NCBI GenBank assembly: GCA_027488985.1
Contig: JAIYAR010000003.1
Coordinates: forward strand, 124,001-188,000
Origin: Comamonadaceae bacterium
GTDB taxonomy: Bacteria; Pseudomonadota; Gammaproteobacteria; Burkholderiales; Burkholderiaceae_C
Length of the DNA: 64,000 bases
Direction of reading: 5' to 3'
Position 1 is the stretch's first letter. Each line of letters starts with the position of its first letter. Of the stretch, positions 20,033-28,432 are shown in pieces. The notes below the pieces were generated by a model. That model did not search any database, was not told where the DNA came from, and saw only the letters and a list, made by a program, of their open reading frames with translations. Position numbers and translations under genes: made by a program.

Positions 20033-20989
20033 TTAGCGTTGCGTTGTGGCTGCTTTGGAACCGGCAACTTGAGGAGCGGCGATGGACTTGCCCGCATTCA
20101 AAAATTTCTGAGGATCTTGGGGTACGCCCTGGACAAGGACCTCAAAGTGCAGGTGGGGCCCGGTAGAGCGCCCGGTGTTTCCTACTTCAGCGATTTTCTG
20201 CCCGCGCTTGATCAGATCACCCTTTTTTGCGAGCAACCTGGATGCATGGGCATAGCGTGTGATCAGGTTGTTCCCATGGTCCACTTCCAGCATATTTCCA
20301 TATTGAGAATGGAATTCCTGAGTGACCACCATGCCACCGGCAGCTGCATAGATCGGTGTACCGGGCGTAGCCGGAAAGTCCAAACCTGTATGAAGTGCTG
20401 ACCTCCCCGTAATCGGATCAATCCGCCAGCCGAATGTGGACCCTAAATTGGCGTCCAGGACCGGCGTCTGCGTCGGGACCATCATTTTTTTGATTTTTTG
20501 CTCAAACAACCGCGACTCTATGACAGTCATGACGTCGGTGCGCTGATTGGCCATCAAATCCAAGGCACTGAGGGTGGCATCGAGCTCTTCCATGGTGAGA
20601 TCACGACCGCTGACCAAAGCCCCCCCTTGCCCTGGCTTCATCGCGATATCTGCAGGATTTATCCCCGCGAGGCCCGACACACGCTCACCCAGTGATTCCA
20701 GTTGCAACATTTTGGCTTGCATTTCGCCGAGGCGCCGCGCCAACACCTCGATGTTCTCTTTGACGTAGCGATCACGCTGGGCGAACTCGTCCTTGACTAC
20801 CAATCGCACCAGCGAACCGATAATGGGCCAGCCCTCACGCGCGCCCTTCATAAACACCCAGTGATACAAACCTGCCGACACCAACATCAACAGAATTGAA
20901 AGTATTAGCAGCGACAAAACGAGCTTTATACCGCTCAAATGAAAGGCTCTTGTCCTAGCCATCCACGCATCCGTGATAATCACTTGCAT
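20033..20989 (-). CDS. M23 family (LytM-type) peptidase, membrane anchored
   Basis: 318-residue envelope protein. One N-terminal membrane segment (about residues 20-42, LVLSLLILSILLMLVSAGLY) is followed by a predicted coiled-coil-like region containing ENIEVLARRLGEMQAKMLQLES. The C-terminal peptidase_M23 domain has the zinc ligands in HTGLDFPA (HxxxD) and HLHFE. All ligands are present, so the domain could be an active peptidoglycan endopeptidase rather than a degenerate NlpD/EnvC-type activator. It is the usual neighbour upstream of secA. The gene is divergent from the DUF721 gene with a 29-bp gap. Confidence 0.88.
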   Translation of the reverse strand: MQVIITDAWMARTRAFHLSGIKLVLSLLILSILLMLVSAGLYHWVFMKGAREGWPIIGSLVRLVVKDEFAQRDRYVKENIEVLARRLGEMQAKMLQLESLGERVSGLAGINPADIAMKPGQGGALVSGRDLTMEELDATLSALDLMANQRTDVMTVIESRLFEQKIKKMMVPTQTPVLDANLGSTFGWRIDPITGRSALHTGLDFPATPGTPIYAAAGGMVVTQEFHSQYGNMLEVDHGNNLITRYAHASRLLAKKGDLIKRGQKIAEVGNTGRSTGPHLHFEVLVQGVPQDPQKFLNAGKSIAAPQVAGSKAATTQR

Positions 20990-21018
20990 CCAACCGGTCC
21001 TTTTAGTGTAGTGCTGTC

Positions 21019-21348
21019 ATGATGAAAAACCACCGTTCCGTGACCGCACTGCAAGCTGCTCAGGAATCACCCACGTTATCCCATCTCGCACATCTGGCTG
21101 GCGAATCTACAGCTCGCTTGAAGAGCCTTGAGGGACTCATTCCTCAAACGCTTCGGAAAAGCATCAAGGCAGGTCCCATCGATGGCACGGTATGGTGTCT
21201 CATTTTGGACAACAACGCAGTGGCCGCAAAACTTCGACAACTTATGCCGTCTCTGCAGGCGCACTTACGTTCCAAGGGATGGGAGGTTACCTCAATCCGA
21301 TTGAAGGTACAAATGTCGTCGCCACAAATTCAATGTAACGAGAAGTGA
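21019..21348 (+). CDS. DUF721 / DciA-like protein
   Basis: 109-residue protein with the DUF721 fold: an N-terminal segment with LKSLEGLIPQTLRKSI, then GTVWCLILDNNAVAAKLRQL, where the strand-helix pattern (KH-like) matches DciA. DciA family proteins help load the replicative helicase DnaB in bacteria lacking DnaC (family knowledge). Short versions next to secA are frequent in betaproteobacteria. Starts at ATG 21019 or 21022. It is the only plus-strand gene between 14.5 and 25.6 kb. Confidence 0.7.
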   Translation: MMKNHRSVTALQAAQESPTLSHLAHLAGESTARLKSLEGLIPQTLRKSIKAGPIDGTVWCLILDNNAVAAKLRQLMPSLQAHLRSKGWEVTSIRLKVQMSSPQIQCNEK

Positions 21349-21350
21349 AA

Positions 21351-21426
21351 TGGTGCCGATTATCGGATTCGAACTGATGACCTACCGCTTACAAGGCGGT
21401 TGCTCTACCAACTGAGCTAAATCGGC
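21351..21426 (-). tRNA. tRNA-Thr (anticodon TGT)
   Basis: A complete 76-base cloverleaf on the minus strand. The acceptor arms GCCGATT and AATCGGC pair, followed by ACCA encoded in the DNA. The anticodon arm is CCGCC-TTGTAAG-GGCGG-like with anticodon TGT, and the T-loop is TTCGAAT. It is 47 bp downstream of the sspB stop on the same strand, so it may be read from the sspAB promoter or from its own. Confidence 0.96.
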
Positions 21427-21473
21427 ACGGGCTGAATTCTACCTCAGCGAAAAGCGACTTCTACTGAAACCGC

Positions 21474-21950
21474 CTATTTAATTCGAGTAAGTGCAGGACG
21501 TACCGTAGGCTTGGTAGGCGGCGGCCCTTCCCCACCTTCCGCCAAAGATACGTCAACAGACGTTAGTGCAGGTGGACTGATTTTCTCTACGGCCAGATTA
21601 CTTCGGTCCACCGCGACTGGCAATAAAGGACTCACCGGGAACGCCATTCCTTGGCCATTTTCGCGTGCATAAATCGCCAGTACGCGAACTACAGGAACCA
21701 TGATGTCGCGGGCAACGCCACCGAAGCGGCCCTTGAACTCGATGAACTCATTTCCAAGCTTCAACGCGCTCGTTGCATCAAAGCTTACGTTAAGAACAAT
21801 TTCCCCATCCTTGACGAATTCCATGGGCACTCTCACCGACTCATCCACTTGTACGGCAATGAAGGGGGTAAACCCATTGTCAGTACACCACTCGTAAAGC
21901 GCACGAATGAGATAAGGCCGTGTCGAAGGGGTTTCCAAGGAATCCATCAT
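21474..21950 (-). CDS. sspB: ClpXP adaptor SspB
   Basis: Stringent starvation protein B, the adaptor that tethers ssrA-tagged peptides to ClpX. The 158-residue protein has the SspB core: RPYLIRALYEWCTDNGFTP, then PFIAV, IVLNVSFDAT and FKGRFGG, the tag-binding face. A disordered linker rich in Pro and Glu follows, ending in the C-terminal ClpX-docking tail PTVRPALTRIK (the E. coli tail is similar, RPALRVVK). It starts 15 bp after sspA, forming the standard sspAB operon. ATG 21950 or 21947. Confidence 0.93.
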   Translation of the reverse strand: MMDSLETPSTRPYLIRALYEWCTDNGFTPFIAVQVDESVRVPMEFVKDGEIVLNVSFDATSALKLGNEFIEFKGRFGGVARDIMVPVVRVLAIYARENGQGMAFPVSPLLPVAVDRSNLAVEKISPPALTSVDVSLAEGGEGPPPTKPTVRPALTRIK

Positions 21951-21965
21951 GAGCGTCCCATTCGA

Positions 21966-22577
21966 TTACTTGCGCATCACCTTTTCGGAGGGAGTCAATG
22001 CCTCGATGTAAGCAGGACGCGAAAAAATACGCTCTGCGTACTTCAGCAACGGTGCAGCGTTTTTGCTGAGATCGATGCCGTAATAGTCCAACCTCCACAG
22101 CAAGGGGGCAATGGCGACATCCAGCATGGAGAAGTTTTCCCCAAGCATGTATTTGTTTTTCAAGAACACCGGCGCCAGCTGGGTCAAACGGTCACGAATA
22201 TGCGCACGGGCTTTCTCCAAGGCCTTTTCGTTTCCTTTGGAAGCACGCGCCTCCAGAGTGTTCACATGCACAAACAGCTCCTTTTCAAAATTCAAAAGGA
22301 ACAGGCGAACACGGGCACGGTCTACAGGGTCACCGGGCATGAGCTGAGGATGAGGAAAGCGCTCATCAATGTACTCATTGATGATGTTGGACTCATACAA
22401 AATCAAGTCACGCTCAACCAGAATTGGCACCTGACCGTATGGATTCATGACACTGATGTCTTCTGGCTTGTTGTACAAGTCGACATCGCGAATCTCGAAA
22501 TCCATACCCTTTTCAAACAAAACAAAGCGGCAGCGGTGAGAGAAAGGGCAGGTTGTTCCTGAATACAGCACCATCAT
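21966..22577 (-). CDS. sspA: Stringent starvation protein A (GST fold)
   Basis: 203-residue glutathione S-transferase-fold protein that binds RNA polymerase in E. coli and helps in starvation and acid survival (family knowledge). The thioredoxin-like N-terminal half has SGTTCPFSHRCRFVLFEKG, VDLYNKP and NPYGQVPILV; the helical C-terminal half follows. The GGAG 9 bases before ATG 22577 supports that start. It precedes sspB and lies downstream of petABC with an intrinsic terminator between. Confidence 0.92.
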   Translation of the reverse strand: MMVLYSGTTCPFSHRCRFVLFEKGMDFEIRDVDLYNKPEDISVMNPYGQVPILVERDLILYESNIINEYIDERFPHPQLMPGDPVDRARVRLFLLNFEKELFVHVNTLEARASKGNEKALEKARAHIRDRLTQLAPVFLKNKYMLGENFSMLDVAIAPLLWRLDYYGIDLSKNAAPLLKYAERIFSRPAYIEALTPSEKVMRK

Positions 22578-22596
22578 GGCGAAAGACTCCTAAAAA

Positions 22597-22632
22597 ATGA
22601 AAAAGAGTGGGACGCGTCAGCGGACCCACTCT
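22597..22632 (-). terminator. Intrinsic terminator after petABC
   Basis: On the minus strand AGAGTGGG (22632-22625) pairs with CCCACTCT (22611-22604), directly followed by TTTTTCATTTTTT. This is a strong hairpin plus T-run placed 48 bp after the cytochrome c1 stop codon. It separates petABC from sspAB. Confidence 0.85.
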
Positions 22633-22679
22633 GAAACCGTCGCTGCCTGCCGACAAAGGCGGCAGGACAGCCCGAAGAT

Positions 22680-23435
22680 TTACTTCACGTCCTTCCAGAA
22701 AGCGGCATTCAAACGCCATGCAAACAAGGTCAGGACCGAGAGGAACAACAGGACCCAAACCCCCACTCGGATACGAGTGTTTTGGGCGGGTTCAGCCATC
22801 CACTGCAGATAGTTGACCAAGTCCCCAATTGTTTGATCGTACTCTGCTGGCGTCATGGTTCCTGGGGTGATTTGCTGCCACCCTTTGAAGACCTGTTCGT
22901 CGTGTCCATGATTCTGGATAGTGTCATAAACGGGAACGCGTTTGCCTTGAAGTTCCCAGAGCACATGGGGCATACCGACATTTGGGAAAGCCAGATTGTT
23001 CCAACCTGTAGCTTTCGTGTCGTCCGCATAGTAGGTGCGCAAATACGTATAAAGGTAATCTGCTCCGGTGCCCCCAGCTCCCGCACGTGAACGTGCAATT
23101 ACGGTCAGATCAGGGGGATTGGCGCCGAACCACTCCTTGGCTTGACGAGGATCAATCGAAGCCTTCATGGTTTCACCAACTTTGTCTGTGGTGAACAGCA
23201 GGTTGTCTTTTATCTGTTGGTCGGTAAGCCCAATGTCCTTCAAGCGGTTGAACCGCATGAAAGCTGCAGAGTGGCAGTTCAAGCAATAGTTGACAAATAC
23301 CTTTGCGCCATTTTGCAAGGAGACCAAATCATTGGTCTTTGAAGGTGCCTTATCCCAAGCGATACCACCACCTGCAGCTTGTGCACCACTCACGACCCCG
23401 AGTGCCAGGGCCAAAGTCAGAATGATTTTTTTCAT
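22680..23435 (-). CDS. petC: Cytochrome c1 of the bc1 complex
   Basis: Membrane-anchored c-type cytochrome of complex III, which takes electrons from the Rieske protein and passes them to soluble cytochromes. ATG 23435 has GGAG upstream and opens a signal peptide (KKIILTLALALGVVSGAQAA). The 251-residue protein has the haem motif CLNCH near residue 56 and a C-terminal membrane anchor (VWVLLFLSVLTLFAWRL). The sixth ligand methionine is probably in the PNVGMPH segment. It is the last gene of petA-petB-petC. Confidence 0.95.
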   Translation of the reverse strand: MKKIILTLALALGVVSGAQAAGGGIAWDKAPSKTNDLVSLQNGAKVFVNYCLNCHSAAFMRFNRLKDIGLTDQQIKDNLLFTTDKVGETMKASIDPRQAKEWFGANPPDLTVIARSRAGAGGTGADYLYTYLRTYYADDTKATGWNNLAFPNVGMPHVLWELQGKRVPVYDTIQNHGHDEQVFKGWQQITPGTMTPAEYDQTIGDLVNYLQWMAEPAQNTRIRVGVWVLLFLSVLTLFAWRLNAAFWKDVK

Positions 23436-23453
23436 GCGTTCAGTCTCCGGCAC

Positions 23454-24869
23454 TCAATGGGCAACAAAAGTCACGCGGGATGGCACGGGCTTGCTTTCAC
23501 CCACCGTGCTCCACCATGGCATCAACAAGAAGAAACCGAAGTAAAACAGGGTACCCACTTGAGAAACCCGCTCCCCGATAGGAGAGGGAGGTTGCACCCC
23601 GAGGTAAGCCAAGACTACAAAGTTGATCACGAAGATACCGTACAGATACTTGTGCCAGTCCGGACGGTAACGGATCGATTTGACGGGGCTGTTGTCAAGC
23701 CAAGGCAAGAAGAAAAGAATAACCACCGCACCGCCCATTACGACCACACCCCAGAACTTGGCATCGATAGACAGCATGGCCACCGAGACCACCACTGCGG
23801 CGCCCACGATAGCGCCCTTGAAGATATTCGGGAGCTTAGCCTTGACCACACCGAAAGCCGCAGCTCCGATCACGCAGGCGATCAGCGCGTACATCATTTC
23901 ACTGGTGATCGCACGCAACATGGAATAGAACGGCGTGAAATACCAGACAGGCGCAATGTGCGCAGGGGTTTTCAAAGGGTCCGCTGGAATGAAGTTGTTG
24001 TACTCTAGGAAGTAACCACCGAACTCAGGTGCGAAGAAAACGATGGCGGTGAATACCATCAAGAACACGCTGACCATGAAGATGTCATGCACGGTGTAGT
24101 AAGGATGGAAGGGAATACCGTCCAATGGGTGACCGTTCGCGTCCCGAGGGGCGTTGGGGGCCTTGATTTCCACGCCATCGGGGTTGTTTGAGCCCACGTC
24201 GTGCAGCGCCAGCAAGTGCGCAGCCACTAGACCCAGCAGGACCAATGGCACGGCAATCACGTGAAAGGCGAAAAAGCGGTTCAGGGTGGCATCGCCCACC
24301 ACGAAGTCGCCTCGGATCAGCAGCGCCAGATCAGGGCCAACCAAAGGAACGGCAGCAAACAGGTTTACGATCACCTGAGCACCCCAGTAGGACATCTGAC
24401 CCCAAGGCAACAGATAACCCATGAAGGCTTCAGCCATCAGGCACAAGAAAATAGCGCAGCCGAACAACCAGACCAATTCACGGGGTTTGCGATAGCTACC
24501 GTAAATCAGGCCGCGGAACATGTGCAGGTAGACCACTACAAAGAACGCCGAAGCTCCGGTCGAGTGCATATAGCGGATCAACCAGCCCCACGGGACATCA
24601 CGCATGATGTATTCCACAGAGCCAAAAGCCAAAGCAGCATCAGGCTTGTAGTGCATGACAAGGAAGATGCCGGTCACGATCTGGATCACGAGCACCAAGG
24701 TTGCCAACGCACCAAAGATGTACCAGAAGTTGAAGTTTTTCGGAGCGTAGTACTCCGACATGTGTACCTTGTAGGCATCGAAGGCCGTCGGGAACCGGTT
24801 TTCAAACCAGTTGGTCACCTTTTCGCCGGCAGAGGCGTTCGGGGAAATGTCCTTGAATTCACGGGCCAT
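23454..24869 (-). CDS. petB: Cytochrome b of the bc1 complex
   Basis: 471-residue integral membrane subunit with both b haems and the two quinone sites. Visible are WYIFGALATLVLVIQIVTGI, the haem-ligand helices (MHSTGASAFFVVVYLHMFRG and FFAFHVIAVPLVLLGLVAAH), the Qo motif PEF (FFAPEFGGYFLEYNNF, the PEWY position), and the C-terminal helices that make it the long, fused b form. The gene lies between the Rieske gene (10-bp gap) and cytochrome c1. Confidence 0.96.
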   Translation of the reverse strand: MAREFKDISPNASAGEKVTNWFENRFPTAFDAYKVHMSEYYAPKNFNFWYIFGALATLVLVIQIVTGIFLVMHYKPDAALAFGSVEYIMRDVPWGWLIRYMHSTGASAFFVVVYLHMFRGLIYGSYRKPRELVWLFGCAIFLCLMAEAFMGYLLPWGQMSYWGAQVIVNLFAAVPLVGPDLALLIRGDFVVGDATLNRFFAFHVIAVPLVLLGLVAAHLLALHDVGSNNPDGVEIKAPNAPRDANGHPLDGIPFHPYYTVHDIFMVSVFLMVFTAIVFFAPEFGGYFLEYNNFIPADPLKTPAHIAPVWYFTPFYSMLRAITSEMMYALIACVIGAAAFGVVKAKLPNIFKGAIVGAAVVVSVAMLSIDAKFWGVVVMGGAVVILFFLPWLDNSPVKSIRYRPDWHKYLYGIFVINFVVLAYLGVQPPSPIGERVSQVGTLFYFGFFLLMPWWSTVGESKPVPSRVTFVAH

Positions 24870-24879
24870 GTCTTAATCC

Positions 24880-25494
24880 TCAGGCTTTCTTGTCTTCACC
24901 GATCAGCAACTTGCTGTCGGACAGGAACATGTGCGGCGGCACTTCGAGGTTATCTGGCGCCGGCTTATTTTTGAAAACGCGACCGGCCATATCGAACGTG
25001 GAACCGTGGCAAGGGCACAAAAAGCCACCAGCCCAGTCATCCGGCAACGAGGGCTGGGCACCCGTCTGGAACTTATCAGAGGGCGAGCAGCCCAGGTGGG
25101 AGCAGATGCCCACCGCCACGAAAAACTCCGGCTTGATGGAGCGAGCTTCATTGCGGGCATATTCAGGAGTCAGCTCATCGGGCTTGCGTTCAGACTTGGG
25201 GTCTGCAAGCGCTGCGTCCTTGCCGGCCAGCGCTGCCACCTGCTCAGGGGTGCGACGCACGATCCAAACCGGTTTGCCTCGCCACTCCACAGTGACTTTC
25301 TCGCCGGGCTTCAAGCCTGCAATGTCCACTTCCACCGCAGCGCCGGCAGCTTTGGCACGCTCTGAAGGCTGAAAGGTACTCACGAAGGGAATGGCGGTGG
25401 CTACACCACCTACTGCACCAGCGCAGCCGGAGGCTATCAACCATGTCCGTTTGCTGGAGTCGATCTTTTTGCTGTCGACAAGTGTTTCACTCAT
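24880..25494 (-). CDS. petA: Ubiquinol-cytochrome c reductase Rieske iron-sulfur subunit
   Basis: 204-residue Rieske protein with an N-terminal anchor (TWLIASGCAGAVGGVATAIPFVSTF, Tat-type) and the 2Fe-2S ligand boxes CSHLGC and CPCHGS. ATG 25494 (MSETLVD) with GAGG upstream is preferred over the frame start at 25506. It starts the petABC operon. The 152-bp divergent gap to mscL should hold the operon promoter. Rieske proteins are Tat substrates, and tatABC lies at 30 kb. Confidence 0.95.
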   Translation of the reverse strand: MSETLVDSKKIDSSKRTWLIASGCAGAVGGVATAIPFVSTFQPSERAKAAGAAVEVDIAGLKPGEKVTVEWRGKPVWIVRRTPEQVAALAGKDAALADPKSERKPDELTPEYARNEARSIKPEFFVAVGICSHLGCSPSDKFQTGAQPSLPDDWAGGFLCPCHGSTFDMAGRVFKNKPAPDNLEVPPHMFLSDSKLLIGEDKKA

Positions 25495-25595
25495 GAGAAT
25501 CCTCAATGAACATCGCTAGTAAGGTAGACCGGAATTGTAGCTGAGAGCTGTAGGGTTATTCAACGCAACCGCCCATGCCACTGTCGCTGACGTGG

Positions 25596-25609
25596 CCCCG
25601 TTTTCGGGG
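25596..25609. other. Small hairpin in the petA-mscL divergent gap
   Basis: CCCCG-TTTT-CGGGG lies 38 bp upstream of the mscL start. No T-run follows. It may be part of a leader; I cannot assign a role. The rest of the 152-bp gap shows no gene and no promoter I would name. Confidence 0.25.
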
Positions 25610-25646
25610 ATACTCCAGTTTTTAATGATTTGAGGAGCGCTGATCC

Positions 25647-26081
25647 ATGGGTATGTTGCAAGAATTCAAAGAATTTGCAGTCAAAGGCAACGTGGTCGAC
25701 TTGGCTGTGGGTGTGATCATCGGTGGCGCGTTCGGCAAAATCGTGGACTCCGTGGTGGGCGACCTGATCATGCCCCTTGTTGGCGCCGTAGTAGGCAAAC
25801 TGGATTTTTCCAATCTGTTCCTGGTGCTCGGTAGCATTCCCCCAGGCACAGCAACCACACTCGACGCGCTCAAGAAAGCAGGCGTTCCCGTTTTTGCCTA
25901 TGGTAATTTCATCACAGTGGCAGTGAACTTTGCGATCCTGGCCTTCATCATCTTCCTGATGATCAAGCAAATTAATCGCCTGAAGAAGGAAGCTCCAGTA
26001 CCTGTGGCGGAGCCGATCCCTACCGTTACGCCTGAAGATGTTTTGTTGTTGCGAGAAATCCGCGACAGCCTGAAGAAGTAA
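25647..26081 (+). CDS. mscL: Large-conductance mechanosensitive channel
   Basis: 144-residue homopentameric inner-membrane channel that opens under strong hypo-osmotic tension. The N-terminal amphipathic [17 protein letters not shown] is followed by the TM1 pore helix ([22 protein letters not shown]), a periplasmic loop, TM2 ([20 protein letters not shown]) and the charged cytoplasmic helix beginning INRLKKE. GAGGAG stands about 10 bases before the ATG. The periplasmic loop is slightly long for the family, with [18 protein letters not shown]. Confidence 0.96.
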   Translation: MGMLQEFKEFAVKGNVVDLAVGVIIGGAFGKIVDSVVGDLIMPLVGAVVGKLDFSNLFLVLGSIPPGTATTLDALKKAGVPVFAYGNFITVAVNFAILAFIIFLMIKQINRLKKEAPVPVAEPIPTVTPEDVLLLREIRDSLKK

Positions 26082-26101
26082 GCCTTCCAAGGCCAAGCAG
26101 T

Positions 26102-26149
26102 TGCTATATTTTTAGTAGCTTCTCGCGCAGTATCTATGCGGGCTGATGT
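26102..26149 (+). repeat. 48-bp dispersed repeat, copy 2 (mscL to pdxA gap)
   Basis: Begins TGCTATATTTTTAG and has the core TAGCTTCTCGCGCA and a right arm with GGGCTGATG. It fills most of the 73-bp gap between the convergent mscL and pdxA genes, starting 20 bp after the mscL stop. Confidence 0.7.
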
Positions 26150-26154
26150 CTTAT

Positions 26155-27201
26155 TCAGTCTGACTTAACAAGTCTTTTTGCCATTCGGACTGCCTCAACA
26201 AGGCTCTCTGCGCTGGCGATGCCACGGCCGGCGATATCGAACGCCGTTCCGTGGTCCGGACTGGTACGCACCAAGGGCAAGCCCAAGGTCACATTCACCC
26301 CCTGCTCCACGCCCATGTACTTCACAGGTATCAGCCCTTGGTCGTGGTACATGGCCACCACCACGTCGAACTCGCCGGGGTGATCATCGCTGTGGCGTGC
26401 GCGCATGAACACCGTGTCAGGTGCGATGGGGCCATGAACATCAGCACCTTCTGCCCGTGCAGCCGCAACAGCCGGCGAGATCGTCTCAATCTCTTCCCGA
26501 CCGAACAAGCCCCCCTCGCCCGCGTGAGGATTCAGGCCCGCCACTGCAATGCGCGGCTCCCGCCCCAGCACATCCCGCAAAGCTGCGCGGGTAATGCGCA
26601 AGGTTTCCAAAACGTTGCCAAACGTGACTGCATCCAGCGCATCGCGAAGTGACACATGAATGCTGACCAACACAGTCCGCAATGCCTCATTGGCAAGCAT
26701 CATGCGCACCGGCATCTCGGACACGGGCACACCACATGCCCGGGCTGCCCGCGCCTGGAGAAGTTCGGTATGACCCGGGAAACTGTCGTAGGGTGCTCCT
26801 GCGGCGCTGAGGGCTTCCTTGTGCAATGGCGCGGTCACCAGCGCCGCAATTTCTCCGCGCAAGGCGGCATCTGCCGCCCAAGCAACACAGCGCCCCGCAA
26901 ACTCTCCCGCATGAGCATCTACCTGTCCCATCGCAACACACCCCAATGCATCGCCGATCTGCAGGACAGGGATGCAATGTGGTGGCGCCAGCAAAGCCTC
27001 TTGTGGGTTGTCAATTTGCAAAACGGGCAAGGCAAGCTGCCCCTCAGCCACCTGCAGCGCCGCGCGCCGCATGGTTTGAATATCCCCTGCGACAAAGCAG
27101 GCACGCATAAGTTCAGGGTCTTGCCGGAAGGCTTTCGCGATGATTTCAGGTCCGATGCCCGCGGCATCACCCAAAGTTATGGCCAGGGTTGTCGGTTTCA
27201 T
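26155..27201 (-). CDS. pdxA: 4-hydroxythreonine-4-phosphate dehydrogenase
   Basis: Pyridoxal 5'-phosphate synthesis (DXP-dependent route): NAD+-dependent oxidation and decarboxylation of 4-phosphohydroxy-L-threonine. ATG 27201 (MKPTTLAITLGDAAGIGPE) gives 348 residues, close to the family norm. Motifs include GDAAGIGPEI, the metal ligand regions PFPGHTE-like DSFPGHTELL, GLNPHAGE and MYHDQGLIPVK, and C-terminal TSPDHGTAFDIAG. Start and Nif3 stop overlap by 4 bp. Confidence 0.95.
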   Translation of the reverse strand: MKPTTLAITLGDAAGIGPEIIAKAFRQDPELMRACFVAGDIQTMRRAALQVAEGQLALPVLQIDNPQEALLAPPHCIPVLQIGDALGCVAMGQVDAHAGEFAGRCVAWAADAALRGEIAALVTAPLHKEALSAAGAPYDSFPGHTELLQARAARACGVPVSEMPVRMMLANEALRTVLVSIHVSLRDALDAVTFGNVLETLRITRAALRDVLGREPRIAVAGLNPHAGEGGLFGREEIETISPAVAAARAEGADVHGPIAPDTVFMRARHSDDHPGEFDVVVAMYHDQGLIPVKYMGVEQGVNVTLGLPLVRTSPDHGTAFDIAGRGIASAESLVEAVRMAKRLVKSD

Positions 27202-27953
27202 GCCGGGTTCGGTATATCGATGAAGGTATGCCGTATACCGAATTGCGACGCGACGTGGGACGCCACAGCAGGCGCCCCGTAGCGCTCGCTGGCGTGATGA
27301 CCACATGCGATGTAGGAGACACCGCATTCACGGGCGTAGTGGGCTTGTGGCTCTGATATCTCTCCGGTCACAAACACTTGTGCGCCGGCCGCAATGGCCG
27401 GCTCAAAGTAGCTCTGCGCACCTCCGGTGCACCAGGCAACTTGACTTACAGGCCCCGCATAGCCGGGCACCAAGACCACAGCGTGACCCAACATCGTTTC
27501 TATGTGCCGGGCCAGGGCTGCGTCAGAATCCCAAGAACCTGACACCGCCCTCCCCAGCAAACCCAGCGACTGCTCGCCAAAGGTCATGTGCGCTTGCAGA
27601 CCCAACAGTTGCCCCAACTGCGCGTTGTTGCCAAATTCCGGGTGCGCATCGAGTGGCAGGTGGTATGCAAACAAGTTGATGTCATGGGCAAGCAATAATG
27701 CAAGACGCTTGCGCATCCACCCACTGACTTGACCATCAAATCCCTTCCAGAAGAGACCGTGGTGAACCAGAATGGCATCCGCCCCGATATCGATGGCGGC
27801 GTGAATCAGCGCTTCGCTGGCTGTAACACCAGAAACCAGATGGTCGATGGTGGCCCGCCCTTCTACTTGCAAGCCATTGTGGCAATAGTCCTTGAAGCGA
27901 TCCGGCTGCAACAGGACCTGCAGAGATTGGAGAAGTGCGAGACGTTCAATCAT
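27198..27953 (-). CDS. Nif3-like dinuclear metal centre protein
   Basis: 251-residue Nif3/YbgI-family protein, often annotated as GTP cyclohydrolase I type 2-like. Metal ligand motifs are LVHHGLFWKG near residue 63, the HLPLDAHPEFGNN block and the C-terminal GHHASERYG. All are intact. The physiological role of the family is not settled. It overlaps the start of pdxA and its own start overlaps the stop of the cysteine-rich gene, so the three genes are probably one transcript. Confidence 0.9.
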   Translation of the reverse strand: MIERLALLQSLQVLLQPDRFKDYCHNGLQVEGRATIDHLVSGVTASEALIHAAIDIGADAILVHHGLFWKGFDGQVSGWMRKRLALLLAHDINLFAYHLPLDAHPEFGNNAQLGQLLGLQAHMTFGEQSLGLLGRAVSGSWDSDAALARHIETMLGHAVVLVPGYAGPVSQVAWCTGGAQSYFEPAIAAGAQVFVTGEISEPQAHYARECGVSYIACGHHASERYGAPAVASHVASQFGIRHTFIDIPNPA

Positions 27954-28351
27954 GGTTTAGCGGACCCGGTGGGTTCATTGACATCGGTGCTGATTCTCCC
28001 AGACGGTGTTGTTACATCCAATGTGCTGTCACAGCCCGAGCCGGACGAAATCCAACGGGGCGCGAGCCATCGCAACACCACAGTCAATGGCACTGTTGCC
28101 AATGAGATCCACTGCGGCAAGCTATTGGACAGCACCTGACTTGGATCAGACACCGCACCACAGCGATACACGCGATCCGTTTCCGACCACCGCAGTGCCT
28201 CGCAGGCCCCGGTTCTCCGCCGGGTTAACACCACGCCCAAGGGGCAAGGTTCGACCAGGCAACAAACACCACAGCCATTGCACACCGAGCCCCACGCCGG
28301 TTTGGCTGGGGCCTCGGGCTGGATAAAGATGATGCTGCGGGGTTTAGCCAT
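27950..28351 (-). CDS. Cysteine-rich protein, YkgJ-like metal cluster
   Basis: 133-residue protein from ATG 28351 (MAKPRSIIF). Its centre has SVCNGCGVCCLVEPCPLG plus later cysteines in GACEAL and RCGA, a pattern like the YkgJ/UPF0153 zinc- or iron-binding clusters. The C-terminal half has a hydrophobic stretch (WISLATVPLTVVLRWLAP). I see no catalytic motif. It overlaps the Nif3-like gene by 4 bp and is 81 bp from the divergent degQ-like gene. Confidence 0.7.
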   Translation of the reverse strand: MAKPRSIIFIQPEAPAKPAWGSVCNGCGVCCLVEPCPLGVVLTRRRTGACEALRWSETDRVYRCGAVSDPSQVLSNSLPQWISLATVPLTVVLRWLAPRWISSGSGCDSTLDVTTPSGRISTDVNEPTGSAKP

Positions 28352-28395
28352 AGAACAGGATAGGAGCAAAGCTTAGCAGCCTACAATTTGCAGCA

Positions 28396-28419
28396 GGCAC
28401 GTACTGTTGCGTGCCTTTT
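28396..28419 (+). other. Hairpin in the degQ-like leader
   Basis: GGCACG (28396-28401) pairs with CGTGCC (28410-28415) around an 8-base loop, followed by four T. It lies between the divergent cysteine-rich gene and the protease ATG (28433), so it would sit in the protease 5' leader or overlap its promoter. It is too weak to call a terminator. Confidence 0.35.
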
Positions 28420-28432
28420 GCAGAGTGAATTC

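Noticed and set aside
27404..27445. TAGCT...GCGCA sequence in the Nif3-like gene resembling the repeat core
   Set aside because: Spacing differs by one base and the flanks do not align; probably chance.
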